Shown: positions 33,590 through 42,184, counted from the first letter of the stretch. The stretch: DNA of 56,388 nt from Megasphaera sp. NM10 (GCF_000417505.1 NZ_APHY01000003.1:1-56388), one strand, 5' to 3'. Notes: generated from the letters alone by a model not told the origin. Made by a program: numbers and translations.

Positions 33590-34681
33590 ATGAATACCTT
33601 TGGAAGAACGATCGGCCTTACGATTTTCGGTGAATCTCACGGCCTTTCTATCGGCGCCGTCCTCGACGGCCTGCCGTCGGGCGAGGCCATCGACTGGGAC
33701 GCCGTCCGGGCTGAAATGGCCCGCCGCGCGCCGGGGAAGAATAAAATGTCTACGGCCCGCTCGGAAAAAGATGTCTTTGAAGTACAAAGCGGCTTTTTCA
33801 ACGGCCATACGACGGGGACGCCGCTGTGCGCTATCATCCGCAACAGTGACCAGCACTCGCGGGATTACGACCAGCTGCGCCACATCATGCGGCCTGGCCA
33901 TGCCGATTATTCCGGCAAGATACGCTATGGCGGTTTCAACGATTACCGCGGCGGCGGCCACTTCTCAGGCCGTCTGACGGCGCCCCTGGTCTTTGCCGGT
34001 GCCGTCGCTTCGCAGATACTGGCCCGCCACGGCATTACCATCGGCTCCCATATCCTGCGCCTGGCCGGCATCGCCGACAAGCCCTTTGATGCTGCCGGGG
34101 AAACAGCAGAAACCCTGCAGGCGCTGAAAAAAGAAACACTGCCCGTCCTCGATAAGGCCCAGGCCGGCCCGATGGAAGAAAAAATCCTGGAGGCCAAGAA
34201 CGACCTCGATTCGGTCGGCGGCGTCATCGAATGTATGGTGACAGGTCTTCCTGCCGGCATCGGCGACCCGTTCTTCGACTCCGTCGAAAGCCAGCTCAGT
34301 CACATGATGTTCTCCGTACCGGCCGTCAAGGGCATCGAATTCGGCGACGGCTTCGCCCTGGCAGACCTCCGCGGCTCCCAGGCCAACGACGCCTTTTATT
34401 ACGATGGCGATGCCGTCAAGACCCGGACCAACCACAACGGAGGCATCAACGGCGGCATCACCAACGGCATGCCTGTCGTCTTCCGCCTGGCCGTCAAGCC
34501 GACGGCGTCAATCAGCCAGAAACAGGAAACCATCGACACGGACACGAAGGAAAACTGCGACCTCGTCATCAAGGGCCGCCACGATCCCTGCATCGTCCAG
34601 AGGGCCATCCCTGTCGTCGAAGCGGCCGCTGCCTGGGCCATCCTCGACGTCTGCTTGTCAGAGAAAGGGCGGTGCTGGTAA
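33590..34681 (+). CDS. aroC: Chorismate synthase
   Basis: 363 aa. Makes chorismate from EPSP using reduced FMN. Shows GRTIGLTIFGESHGLSIGAVL at the N-terminus, RPGHADYSGKIRYGG, DYRGGGHFSGRLTA and RHDPCIVQRAIPVVEAAAA at the end, all chorismate synthase signatures. AAAAGGAGGGGG lies just upstream at the end of aroA. Its stop overlaps the pheA start as TAATG. Confidence 0.96.
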   Translation: MNTFGRTIGLTIFGESHGLSIGAVLDGLPSGEAIDWDAVRAEMARRAPGKNKMSTARSEKDVFEVQSGFFNGHTTGTPLCAIIRNSDQHSRDYDQLRHIMRPGHADYSGKIRYGGFNDYRGGGHFSGRLTAPLVFAGAVASQILARHGITIGSHILRLAGIADKPFDAAGETAETLQALKKETLPVLDKAQAGPMEEKILEAKNDLDSVGGVIECMVTGLPAGIGDPFFDSVESQLSHMMFSVPAVKGIEFGDGFALADLRGSQANDAFYYDGDAVKTRTNHNGGINGGITNGMPVVFRLAVKPTASISQKQETIDTDTKENCDLVIKGRHDPCIVQRAIPVVEAAAAWAILDVCLSEKGRCW

Positions 34682-35558
34682 TGGATGCGTCTGAAGATAT
34701 GCCCTTGAACATCGCCTGTTTCGGCCAGCCCGGTTCTTATACGTATGAAGCCATGAAGTCCTATTTTGCCGGCAAGAATATTTTGCCTGCTTATGGCTCT
34801 CACTTTGAAGACGTCGTTCAGGCCGTTGCTACCCGGCAGGCCCGCTACGGCGTCCTGCCCATCGAGAATTCGTCGACTGGCGGCATCACCGATGTATACG
34901 ACCTCATCCACCGTTACGACTGCTGCGTCGTCGGCGAAAAATACGTCAAAGTAGAGCATTGCCTCTTGACCCTGCCAGGGACGAAACTCGAAGACATCCG
35001 CGAAGTCTATTCGCATCCGCAGGGCCTGAACCAGTGCCGCAGTTACCTCAAGCACCACGGCGAATGGCAGCTCCACCCCTATTTCAGTACCTCTCAGAGT
35101 GCCGAACAGGTTCAAAAAATGGAGGACCCCCATATCGCTGCCATTGCCAACAAGACGGCAGCTGATATGTACGGCCTCGATGTCCTGGTGGAACATATTA
35201 ATGACAATACCATGAATTATACGCGGTTCTTCATCATCGCCGCCGATATGGAACAGTCGCCAGAGGCCGACAAGATTACCCTGGTCCTGACGACACAGCA
35301 CCGGCCAGGCGCCTTGTATCACGTCCTGGGCTACTTCTTCTATAACGGCATGAACATGACTCATCTGGAATCGCGGCCCCTCAAGGCCGGCCCTTTGAAT
35401 ACTTTTTCCACATCGACATCATGGGCAACCTGCGCAATCCGGCGACATCCCGGGTCCTGCGCAATTTGGCAGAACACTGCAATTATTTTAAAATCTTAGG
35501 GAATTACGTATCCGACCAAGGAGGAAATGTAGATGAAATTAGGCGTCATCGGGGCTAA
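34681..35558 (+). CDS. pheA: Prephenate dehydratase, frameshifted near the C-terminus
   Basis: Repaired product about 292 aa. Converts prephenate to phenylpyruvate. N-terminal PDT domain: FGQPGSYTYEAMKSYF, GVLPIENSSTGGITDVYDLI, and the catalytic NYTRFFII. A C-terminal ACT domain follows (LVLTTQHRPGALYHVLGYFF, ESRPLK), giving phenylalanine feedback. After ESRPLKAGP the written frame turns nonsensical and stops at 35499; one added C near 35388-35393 (GGCCCC for GGCCC) restores PFEYFFHIDIMGN and a normal ACT ending, to TAA 35556-35558. The restored end overlaps aroE by 26 bases. There is no chorismate mutase domain. Confidence 0.87.
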
Positions 35559-36363
35559 GTTAGGTCATACGGCTTCCCCGGCTATCCACGAAAAATTATT
35601 CAGGATTTTACAGGTCGAAGGGCAGCATCAGTACGGCGTCCTGGAAATGGACCGCAGCGATATCCCAAATGAACTTCAGCGCCTGCGCGACGAAGGGTAT
35701 ACGGGAGCCAATGTCACCATTCCCTACAAACTCGACGTCATGCCGTACTTGACGGATATTTCCCGCGAAGCCCGCATCATCGGAGCTGTCAACACGCTCC
35801 ATTTTACAGATAACGGGATTTTTGGCTATAATACAGACTACAGCGGCTTCGGTCGCTCCCTGGAACATGCCGGTATCGGCATCCAAAAGAAGGACTGCGT
35901 CGTCCTCGGTTCCGGCGGCGGTGCCCGGGCCATCATCCAGTACCTGGCCGACAGCGGTGCCAAGTCGATTACCGTCGTATCCCGCCATCCTCACTCGAAG
36001 ACGGAATTCGACGCCTTCACGAAGACCGTCGGTGCCGATACTATCGATTATCAGGACTTTGAATATTCTCAGGGCGGCGACGTCCTGGTCAACTGCACGC
36101 CAGTCGGCATGTTCCCTGACGTCAACGGCTGCCCTGCATCGGAACGTATCATCGCCGCCTTTCCGGCTGTCGTCGATATCGTCTATAACCCGAAAGACAC
36201 GCAGATTTTGCAGGCCGCCCGTCGCCACGGCGCCAAGACCCTGAACGGCATGTACATGCTCGTCGCTCAGGCCATCGGTTCGGAAGAAATCTGGATGGGC
36301 CGGACTATCGATTCGTCTGTGATTGAACAAATTGCCAAGGAGATGGAATCTTATTATGAATGA
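35533..36363 (+). CDS. aroE: Shikimate dehydrogenase (NADP+)
   Basis: 276 aa. Reduces 3-dehydroshikimate to shikimate. Motifs: LGHTASPAIHE (substrate), GANVTIPYKLDVM with the catalytic Lys, GAVNTL, NTDYSGFGRSL, Rossmann GSGGGARAIIQYLADSG and late NGMYMLVAQA. AAGGAGG lies 8 bases upstream, inside the end of pheA. Its last bases overlap the start of aroK. Confidence 0.95.
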   Translation: MKLGVIGAKLGHTASPAIHEKLFRILQVEGQHQYGVLEMDRSDIPNELQRLRDEGYTGANVTIPYKLDVMPYLTDISREARIIGAVNTLHFTDNGIFGYNTDYSGFGRSLEHAGIGIQKKDCVVLGSGGGARAIIQYLADSGAKSITVVSRHPHSKTEFDAFTKTVGADTIDYQDFEYSQGGDVLVNCTPVGMFPDVNGCPASERIIAAFPAVVDIVYNPKDTQILQAARRHGAKTLNGMYMLVAQAIGSEEIWMGRTIDSSVIEQIAKEMESYYE

Positions 36364-36859
36364 TAAGGTCAATATTGTCCTCATCGGCATGCCTGGATGC
36401 GGTAAGAGTACTTTAGGGAAAGCTTTGGCGAAACGCTTAGGACGTGATTTCTACGACGCCGACGACGTCATCGTAGAACAGGAAGGTAAGACCATCCCGG
36501 AACTCTTCGCCGTCAGTGAAGACTGCTTCCGCGATGCCGAAGTCCGAGCCAGTCGTACGCTGGCTGCCAAGCAGGGCGTTATCATTGCCTGTGGCGGCGG
36601 CGTCATCAAACGTCCGGAAAATATGGCTATTTTAAAAAAGACGGGCAAAGTATTTTTTATCGACCGTTCACCAGATGATATCGTCTCCGATGTAGATGTA
36701 GCTGTCCGCCCCTTATTAAAAGAGGGCCGGCAGAAAGTCTACCGGCTCTACGAAGAACGCATCACACTTTACCGTGAAGCGGCTGATTATTGCATTGTCA
36801 ATGATAAAAGCATGGAAGAAGTACTCTATGCCCTTGAAGCACTTATCAGAAATATATGA
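36356..36859 (+). CDS. aroK: Shikimate kinase
   Basis: 167 aa from the ATG at 36356, which overlaps the aroE stop; AAGGAG lies 13 bases upstream. Phosphorylates shikimate. P-loop GMPGCGKSTLGKALAKRLG, DADDVIVE (shikimate-binding Asp), CGGGVIKR, and the lid Arg in AVRPLLKE. Last gene of the operon. It ends 5 bases from the convergent aroD stop codon with no clear terminator between. Confidence 0.94.
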   Translation: MNDKVNIVLIGMPGCGKSTLGKALAKRLGRDFYDADDVIVEQEGKTIPELFAVSEDCFRDAEVRASRTLAAKQGVIIACGGGVIKRPENMAILKKTGKVFFIDRSPDDIVSDVDVAVRPLLKEGRQKVYRLYEERITLYREAADYCIVNDKSMEEVLYALEALIRNI

Positions 36860-36864
36860 AGGCC

Positions 36865-37611
36865 TCAGTGAAGGGCCCGCAGGATTTGTTGCAATGTCGT
36901 GACTTCCAGCTGGCCCGGTGCAGAGGCTTTTTTAGCCGAACCGAAGGTCAGGGCAGAGCCGAAGATTTCCCCGCTGATGCGGCTGATGGCGCCGAGTTTG
37001 CCCATGGACATGGTGATGATCGGTTCATCGGGATACTGGGATTTGACGGCTTCTGTTGCCGACAAGAGGGTCAGGACGTCTTTAGCCGAGTTCGGCATGC
37101 AGGCCAGTTTGGCCACATCGGCGCCGAGTTTCTTCATGCCCATGAGGCGGCCAGTGATTTCATCGAAAGACGGCGTCTTGTCGAAGTCGTGGTTGCTCAT
37201 GATGACCGTTACGCCGTGTTCTTTCGCGACGACCAGTGCTTTTTCGATGCTGGCGCGGTCGCGGAAGTATTCGACGTCGACGGCATCGACTTTACCGCTT
37301 TTAATAGCGTAGCCGATGAGGTCGAAATAGTAGCTTTCAGGAACTTCCGTTTCGCCGCCTTCTTCTTTAGTACGGAACGTGAACAGGATAGCGCCGTTTG
37401 GCAATTCCTGGCGGACAGCGGCCAAAGCTTCGCCGACAGCGTCGAGGGACGTGACGTCTTTCAAGAAGTCGATGCGCAGTTCGACGACGTCGTAGATTTT
37501 ATCCTGGAGATAGCGGCATTCCTGGACGAGTTCGTTCGTAGAATGACCGACAAGGGGGACACAGATTTTAGGCATGCCATTGTCGAGGGCAACATTGCCG
37601 ATTTTGACCAT
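36865..37611 (-). CDS. aroD: 3-dehydroquinate dehydratase, type I
   Basis: 248 aa. Third shikimate step through a Schiff base. Type I signatures: KICVPLVGHSTNEL, VELRIDFL, ILFTFRTKEEGGE, IMSNHDFDKTPS (catalytic His) and DVAKLACMPNSAKDV, where the Lys forms the Schiff base, then ITMSMGKLGAISRI. It is the only pathway gene on the opposite strand and so escapes the aro attenuator; AGAGGAGGA precedes its ATG and a TATAAT lies at 37667-37672 (minus strand). Confidence 0.95.
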   Translation of the reverse strand: MVKIGNVALDNGMPKICVPLVGHSTNELVQECRYLQDKIYDVVELRIDFLKDVTSLDAVGEALAAVRQELPNGAILFTFRTKEEGGETEVPESYYFDLIGYAIKSGKVDAVDVEYFRDRASIEKALVVAKEHGVTVIMSNHDFDKTPSFDEITGRLMGMKKLGADVAKLACMPNSAKDVLTLLSATEAVKSQYPDEPIITMSMGKLGAISRISGEIFGSALTFGSAKKASAPGQLEVTTLQQILRALH

Positions 37612-37760
37612 ACGTTGAATTCCTCCTCTTGTGAGTAGTTGCAGTGGATTTTTCTTTCATGACGCTATTATAGCGCAAAAATGATAAGTTGTTAGCCCCT
37701 AATAACAAAAAGCGGGGCCGTCATACGAAGATTTATATCATCATGCGAAACACCTTGTGC

Positions 37761-37866
37761 TTTATAGTTTGTAGAAAAGACCTTTAAATTTAAACCCATC
37801 CGCTAACAACTAACAACTAGCCACTAACAACTTGAAAGGGGCTGTCGCGATGCGGCAGCCCCGTTT
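37761..37866 (+). repeat. Dispersed intergenic repeat, copy C
   Basis: TTTATAGTTTGTAG, CCTTTAAATTTAAACCCATC, four CTAACAACT/CTAGCCACT-type units, then a GGGGCTGTC hairpin. Same order as copy B. The 261-base gap 37612-37872 holds this and the aroD promoter region. Confidence 0.6.
37838..37862 (-). terminator. Hairpin terminator downstream of glnB
   Basis: 11-bp stem GGGGCTGTCGC / GCGGCAGCCCC ten bases beyond the glnB stop codon, with only a short T run (CTTTC) on the minus strand. A strong stem but a weak T tract. Confidence 0.6.
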
Positions 37867-37872
37867 GTACAC

Positions 37873-38238
37873 TCACTTTTCGTCCATGATGGCGATAGGT
37901 CCTCGTTCGCCTGTCCGGATGCGGACGGCATCGTTCAGGCGGTAGATGAAGATCTTGCCGTCGCCCGGTTTGCCTGTCTTGCAGACTTTCTGGGCGACTT
38001 CGACGACTTTGTCGACCGGCACTTCACAGACGACCGTTTCGACTTTAATGCCTGGCAGGAGGTTGATGTTGTACCGCTGGCCGCGGTAGACTTCGACGTA
38101 GCCTTTCTGGAGGCCGCAGCCGAAGACCTGGCTGACAGTCATGCCCATGACACCGATGTTGTTCAGGGCTTCTTTGAGCTCTTCCAATTTACTCGGACGA
38201 GTGATGATTTCTACTTTTGTAATCGGATGTTCTTCCAT
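37873..38238 (-). CDS. glnB: Nitrogen regulatory protein PII
   Basis: 121 aa from the ATG at 38238 (AGAGGTGA upstream). PII signal protein that reads 2-oxoglutarate and ATP/ADP and, next to amtB, blocks the ammonium channel. T-loop GCGLQKGYVEVYRGQRYNIN keeps the Tyr that is uridylylated in proteobacteria (RGQRY), and the C-terminal GKPGDGKIFIYRLNDAVRIR is the PII signature. Starts 11 bases after amtB, so it belongs to the GlnK class by context. Confidence 0.93.
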   Translation of the reverse strand: MEEHPITKVEIITRPSKLEELKEALNNIGVMGMTVSQVFGCGLQKGYVEVYRGQRYNINLLPGIKVETVVCEVPVDKVVEVAQKVCKTGKPGDGKIFIYRLNDAVRIRTGERGPIAIMDEK

Positions 38239-38249
38239 TCGTATCACCT

Positions 38250-39659
38250 CTATAAGTTACGACCGTTAATGCCTGCGTTGTTGACGGCGGCATTGTCCAA
38301 GGATGCATTGCCGAGCGGCGTCGCCGGCGTTTCGCCGAAGGGGCTGCCGGACATGATAGCATAATTATAACCCCGTTCGCCGTGTTCGCCAATGTCCAGG
38401 CCTGTGATTTCTTCATTCTTATCGGTGCGGACCGTCATGAAGAGGCTGATGATCTTGAAGATGATGAACGTGCCGACAATGGCCAGGGCGTAAGCGACGA
38501 CAGTGGAAATAATCTGAGCGACGAGCAGATCCGAGCTGCCGTAGAAGAGGCCGTCAGCCCCGGCCGGGTTGACTTCCGTCGTAGCCCAGAGGCCGGTGGC
38601 GATGGAGCCCCATGTACCGCCGATACCGTGGATACCGAAGGCGTCGAGGGAATCGTCGTAACCGAGTTTGGCTTTGACGACGGCGACGGCGAAGTAGCAG
38701 ATGACACCGCCGACAGCGCCGATAATCAAGGCCGGCAGGGGAGCGACGAAGCCGGCTGCCGGTGTGATGGCAACCAGGCCGGCGATGCAGCCCGAAGCGG
38801 CACCGAGGATGGTCGGTTTACCCTGGACAATCCATTCGACAGCGACCCAGGTGACCGTAGCGGCAGCGGCAGCGGCCTGAGAAGCGATGAACGCGCTGGC
38901 AGCCAGTGCGTTGGCGCCGAGAGCACTGCCGGCGTTGAAACCGAACCAGCCGAACCAGAGGAGGGCTGCGCCGAGGACGGTCATAGGCAGGTTATGCGGA
39001 ACCATGGGGATTTTCCCATAGCCATAGCGTTTGCCCAGGAGGACGCAGAGGGTCAGGCCCGAAACACCGGAGAGGATGTGGATGACCAGGCCGCCGGCGA
39101 AGTCGAGGGCACCGAGTTTAGCCAGGAAGCCGCCGCCCCAGACCCAGTGTGCCATGGGGTTGTAGATGAAGATAGCCCAGAGCAGGATGAAGACGACGAA
39201 AGCGTGGAACTTCATGCGTTCGGCGAAAGCGCCGGTAATCAGGGCCGGTGTGATGACGGCGAACATGCACTGGAAGGCGACGAAAGCCATTTCCGGAATC
39301 GTCCCGTTTTCCAGGACAGCCATGCCGACGCCGGTAAGACCGACTTTATCAAGAGAACCGATGAAACCATTAATATCCGTACCGAAAGTCATGGCATAGC
39401 CGATGAGGATCCATTCTACGGAAATCATGGCGACGATGAAGAAGCTCTGCATAATCGTCGTCAAGACGTTCTTGTTGCGGACCATGCCGCCGTAGAAGAA
39501 GCCAAGGCCCGGTGTCATGATGAATACCAGGGCTGCGCTGATGAGGACCCAGGCCGTATCGCCTGTATCGATCGTCCCCGGATCGGAAGCGAAGGCTGCC
39601 GGCGCTGCCATGAGCAGACACGGGAGCAGCACTCCTAAACGTGACCATAATTTTTTCAT
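38250..39659 (-). CDS. amtB: Ammonium transporter
   Basis: 469 aa from the ATG at 39659 (AGGAGGTTGGG upstream). Residues 1-~25 are a signal peptide, followed by eleven predicted membrane helices. Conserved elements: TGDTAWVLISAALVFIMTPG, FFYGGMVRNKN, the two pore histidines in GGLVIHILSG and FGIHGIGGTWG, and the charged C-terminal tail with TGLDIGEHGERGY that binds PII. Conducts ammonium across the inner membrane. Cotranscribed with glnB; its leader contains a terminator and an alternative hairpin. Confidence 0.95.
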   Translation of the reverse strand: MKKLWSRLGVLLPCLLMAAPAAFASDPGTIDTGDTAWVLISAALVFIMTPGLGFFYGGMVRNKNVLTTIMQSFFIVAMISVEWILIGYAMTFGTDINGFIGSLDKVGLTGVGMAVLENGTIPEMAFVAFQCMFAVITPALITGAFAERMKFHAFVVFILLWAIFIYNPMAHWVWGGGFLAKLGALDFAGGLVIHILSGVSGLTLCVLLGKRYGYGKIPMVPHNLPMTVLGAALLWFGWFGFNAGSALGANALAASAFIASQAAAAAATVTWVAVEWIVQGKPTILGAASGCIAGLVAITPAAGFVAPLPALIIGAVGGVICYFAVAVVKAKLGYDDSLDAFGIHGIGGTWGSIATGLWATTEVNPAGADGLFYGSSDLLVAQIISTVVAYALAIVGTFIIFKIISLFMTVRTDKNEEITGLDIGEHGERGYNYAIMSGSPFGETPATPLGNASLDNAAVNNAGINGRNL

Positions 39660-39830
39660 AATTCCCAACCTCCTGACAAATAAAAAAGATGCCTTTCCTG
39701 ATGGAACCATCGGGGAAAAGACATCATTGTCTACTGTCATATTTTATTATCGCCAGAATATACGAAAAGCCTGGAAAGATAGTTTATGCTCTCTCTTTCC
39801 AGGCTCCTTTGCCGCTGCTATTCTGTTGAT
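39660..39830 (-). promoter_or_regulatory. Long regulatory leader of amtB-glnB with competing hairpins
   Basis: About 170 bases between promoter and gene. Read on the minus strand: a 12-bp hairpin AGCCTGGAAAGA / TCTTTCCAGGCT (39768-39805), then a terminator (39682-39725). TCTTTCC of the first hairpin could pair with GGAAAG of the terminator, and GGAAAGA with TCTTTTCC, giving mutually exclusive folds. This looks like a termination/antitermination switch. The ligand or protein is unknown; an ANTAR-type antiterminator is one possibility. Confidence 0.6.
39682..39725 (-). terminator. Intrinsic terminator inside the amtB leader
   Basis: Minus strand GATGTCTTTTCC / GGAAAGGCATC with one mismatch, 15-base loop, followed by six T. 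It lies upstream of the amtB ribosome site, so it can only act as an attenuator. Confidence 0.8.
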
Positions 39831-39836
39831 GAAATC

Positions 39837-39865
39837 ATTATATAAGTAAAAACGCGTCATGTCAA
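39837..39865 (-). promoter_or_regulatory. Promoter of amtB-glnB
   Basis: Perfect TTGACA (39860-39865) and TATAAT (39837-39842), 17-bp gap, on the minus strand. A consensus sigma-A promoter suggests that control lies mainly after initiation, at the leader. Confidence 0.85.
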
Positions 39866-39941
39866 TAACTTTTTTTGAAATTCTTTTAATAAAAGTTGGG
39901 ATATATTGATTTTAGTAACGAACAGATAAAAAGTATATCAT

Positions 39942-40916
39942 TCAGACGAAAAGAATGTGCCCCAGGAAAATATAGAAAGTCAGGGATACGGCGCTCAGGG
40001 CCGTCGTGTTCATGACGACCTGCGTGGTGTAATCGGGGTTGTTGTCGAACTCGATGGCAAACAGGGCCGTATTGACGGCCGTCGGGATGGCACAGTAGAT
40101 GAGGAAGACCGTGGCACTGACGGCTGTGAACGTGCCGGGCCGGAAGGCATTGGCCAGGTAGATCATGGCCAGGCCGATGAGGGGCAGGACCGTCATCTTG
40201 AGGATGCTGACAATCCAGACGTCCTTGTCGAGCCATTGGATCTTCGTCTGCGACAACTGGGCACCGATGCTGACCATGGCCAGGGGCAGGAGGGCCTTGC
40301 TGGCCATATCCATGATAGGCCACAGGAAGAAGTCCTTGGCGTCCCAGCCGACGTAGCGGGCGATGAGGGCCGCAGCCAGGACATAGAGCAGGGGCATGTG
40401 GAACATAACAGATAGCGTATCCCTGGCCGTCAGGCGGCCCCGGCCGGCCTGATAGAGGCCGAGCGTGTTGAGGGAGATGCTCTGGATCATGAAGATGATG
40501 ATCTGTACAACCATAGCTTCGGCCAGATACGGCGTCTGGCCGTTGACGACGAAGGGGTCGTGGGAAAAGACGAGGATGATCAGGGCGACGCCGAGATTTC
40601 CCGTGTTGTTGAACATGAAGGCATTGCGGCACGATTCCAGCATGGCTGCATCGTAGTGGCGGATACGGCCGACGATGTTGGCGATGACGAAGCAGATGAC
40701 CATGAAGATGGCGATGGCCGCGATGATGTTGATGCTCGTCGCCGGGAATTGCGTCGTATAGATATTGGTAAAGATGAAACTGGGGATGACCAGGAAAAAC
40801 ATGAGCTTCGATAAGGTCTTTACGTCGAGGTGGAATTTCTTATCGAGGAAATAACCGAGGACGACGAGAAAGAAAATGGGAAGCATCGTGTGTTCGATGA
40901 TGAACCAGAATACCAT
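39942..40916 (-). CDS. AEC family transporter (auxin efflux carrier / malate permease type)
   Basis: 324 aa from the ATG at 40916 (AAAGGAG 11 bases upstream). About ten membrane helices in two similar halves, with the AEC-type FFLVIPSFIFTNIY and FMFNNTGNLGVALI segments, the latter the discontinuous-helix Asn-Asn region. Bacterial members export or take up organic acids such as malate, lactate or oxalate; the substrate here is unknown. It has its own promoter and an unusual inverted repeat spanning the leader. The next gene downstream on this strand is amtB, with a separate promoter. Confidence 0.85.
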   Translation of the reverse strand: MVFWFIIEHTMLPIFFLVVLGYFLDKKFHLDVKTLSKLMFFLVIPSFIFTNIYTTQFPATSINIIAAIAIFMVICFVIANIVGRIRHYDAAMLESCRNAFMFNNTGNLGVALIILVFSHDPFVVNGQTPYLAEAMVVQIIIFMIQSISLNTLGLYQAGRGRLTARDTLSVMFHMPLLYVLAAALIARYVGWDAKDFFLWPIMDMASKALLPLAMVSIGAQLSQTKIQWLDKDVWIVSILKMTVLPLIGLAMIYLANAFRPGTFTAVSATVFLIYCAIPTAVNTALFAIEFDNNPDYTTQVVMNTTALSAVSLTFYIFLGHILFV

Positions 40917-40953
40917 GAGGGGTATCACTCCTTTTTCAAGATGGATACCCCTC
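40917..40953 (-). promoter_or_regulatory. 10-bp inverted repeat enclosing the AEC-gene ribosome site
   Basis: Arms GAGGGGTATC (40944-40953 read on the minus strand) and GATACCCCTC (40917-40926), 17 bases apart. The first arm touches the -10 box and the second ends at the start codon. Either a DNA operator over the transcription start or an RNA hairpin with the AAAGGAG in its loop. Confidence 0.6.
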
Positions 40954-40981
40954 ATTATACGCTCAATATGGAATTAGACAA
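40954..40981 (-). promoter_or_regulatory. Promoter of the AEC transporter gene
   Basis: TTGTCT (40976-40981) and TATAAT (40954-40959), 16-bp gap, minus strand. Confidence 0.6.
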
Positions 40982-40990
40982 CTGGGAAGC

Positions 40991-42184
40991 TCAGGCATAA
41001 CTTTCAAAGTAATAGACGATGGTGAGCATCGTTTCGCACATGTACTTCAAGGCGTTGCTGTCCCAATGGAATTCCGGTGAATGGCCGATGACCGGTGCGT
41101 CGCTGTAGACGCCGACGTAGTAGAACGAGCTGGGCACGGCGGCGCTGAAATAAGCGAAGTCTTCCGAGCCGGAGCCGCGCTTCAAGGGGACCAGGTCGAC
41201 GCGGTGGGAACAGTGGTCCTGGAGGATGTGGACGACCCGGTCGGTGACGCCGTCGTCATTGACGCAGACTGGCGAGAAGGGGACGACGTCCAGGTCGAAG
41301 GTGCCGCCGTAAGTGGTAGTGACATTTTTCAGGATGGCCTGAATGGCGTCGAGGATGCGTTTCCGCTTTTCTTCGTTATATGTCCGCAGGGTCCCTTTCA
41401 GTTCGGCCGTTTCCGGGATGACGTTCGGGTTGTGGCCGGCCTGGAACTGGCCGAAGGTGAGGACGACGCCGTCGCCGTCGGCATGGCAGTTGTAGACGAA
41501 GTTCTGGATGGACTGGATGATGTCGATGCCCATCTGGATGGGGCTGATGCACAGGGACGGCTGGGAGCCGTGGCCGCCGCGGCCGTGGAGGGTGATGGTG
41601 AAGTCGTCACAGGACGCCGAAATCTCACCGCGGCCGATGCCGACGTACCCCTTGGGCAGGCTGCCGGCGACGTGCAGGCCCAGGGCATAGTCGACGCGGG
41701 GGTTGTTGAGGATGCCGGCGTCGATCATGCGGGCGGCGCCGCCGTTGCCTTCTTCTGCCGGCTGGAAGGCCAGGCGGATCGTGCCGCGCAGGCAGTCTTT
41801 GTGCTTGTTGAGGATTTTGGCGACGCCCAGGAGATTGGCTGCATGGCCGTCATGGCCGCAGGCGTGCATGACGCCGTCGACGAGGGACGAATAAGGGCAG
41901 TCGAATTTTTCCGTCAGCGGCAGGGCGTCGATATCGGCCCGCAAGAGGATGACTGGACCGGGCAGGGCGCCGTGGATCAGGCCGGTGACGCCTGTGCCGG
42001 CGATGATTTTAACGTCTTCGATGCCCATGAGGGACAGTTCCTGGAATATCGTCTTGCACGTATCGAATTCTTTTTCACTCAATTCCGGATGGGCATGGAA
42101 ATATTCGCGCATTTCCATCATATAAGGTAAAGTCTTGCGCACGGCTTCGTGAATATTAAATGTCGGTGTGTATCTATCGTTCAT
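40991..42184 (-). CDS. M20 family amidohydrolase / aminoacylase
   Basis: 397 aa. Peptidase family M20D type: LRADIDALPLTE, MHACGHDGHAANLLG (metal His and catalytic Asp), FQPAEEGNGGA (Glu-Glu pair), GRGGHGSQP in the lid domain, and a late SGSEDFAYF. Such enzymes hydrolyse N-acyl amino acids, hippurate or indole-acetyl conjugates; exact substrate unknown. Starts behind AAGGAGGA. Its neighbour is an AEC transporter, a common organic-acid exporter, so a joint role in acyl-amino-acid use is possible but unproven. Confidence 0.9.
   Translation of the reverse strand: MNDRYTPTFNIHEAVRKTLPYMMEMREYFHAHPELSEKEFDTCKTIFQELSLMGIEDVKIIAGTGVTGLIHGALPGPVILLRADIDALPLTEKFDCPYSSLVDGVMHACGHDGHAANLLGVAKILNKHKDCLRGTIRLAFQPAEEGNGGAARMIDAGILNNPRVDYALGLHVAGSLPKGYVGIGRGEISASCDDFTITLHGRGGHGSQPSLCISPIQMGIDIIQSIQNFVYNCHADGDGVVLTFGQFQAGHNPNVIPETAELKGTLRTYNEEKRKRILDAIQAILKNVTTTYGGTFDLDVVPFSPVCVNDDGVTDRVVHILQDHCSHRVDLVPLKRGSGSEDFAYFSAAVPSSFYYVGVYSDAPVIGHSPEFHWDSNALKYMCETMLTIVYYFESYA

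Noticed and set aside
34231-34680. Open frame extending pheA upstream through aroC
   Set aside because: Low-complexity Arg/Pro-rich shadow of aroC; pheA starts at the TAATG overlap at 34681.
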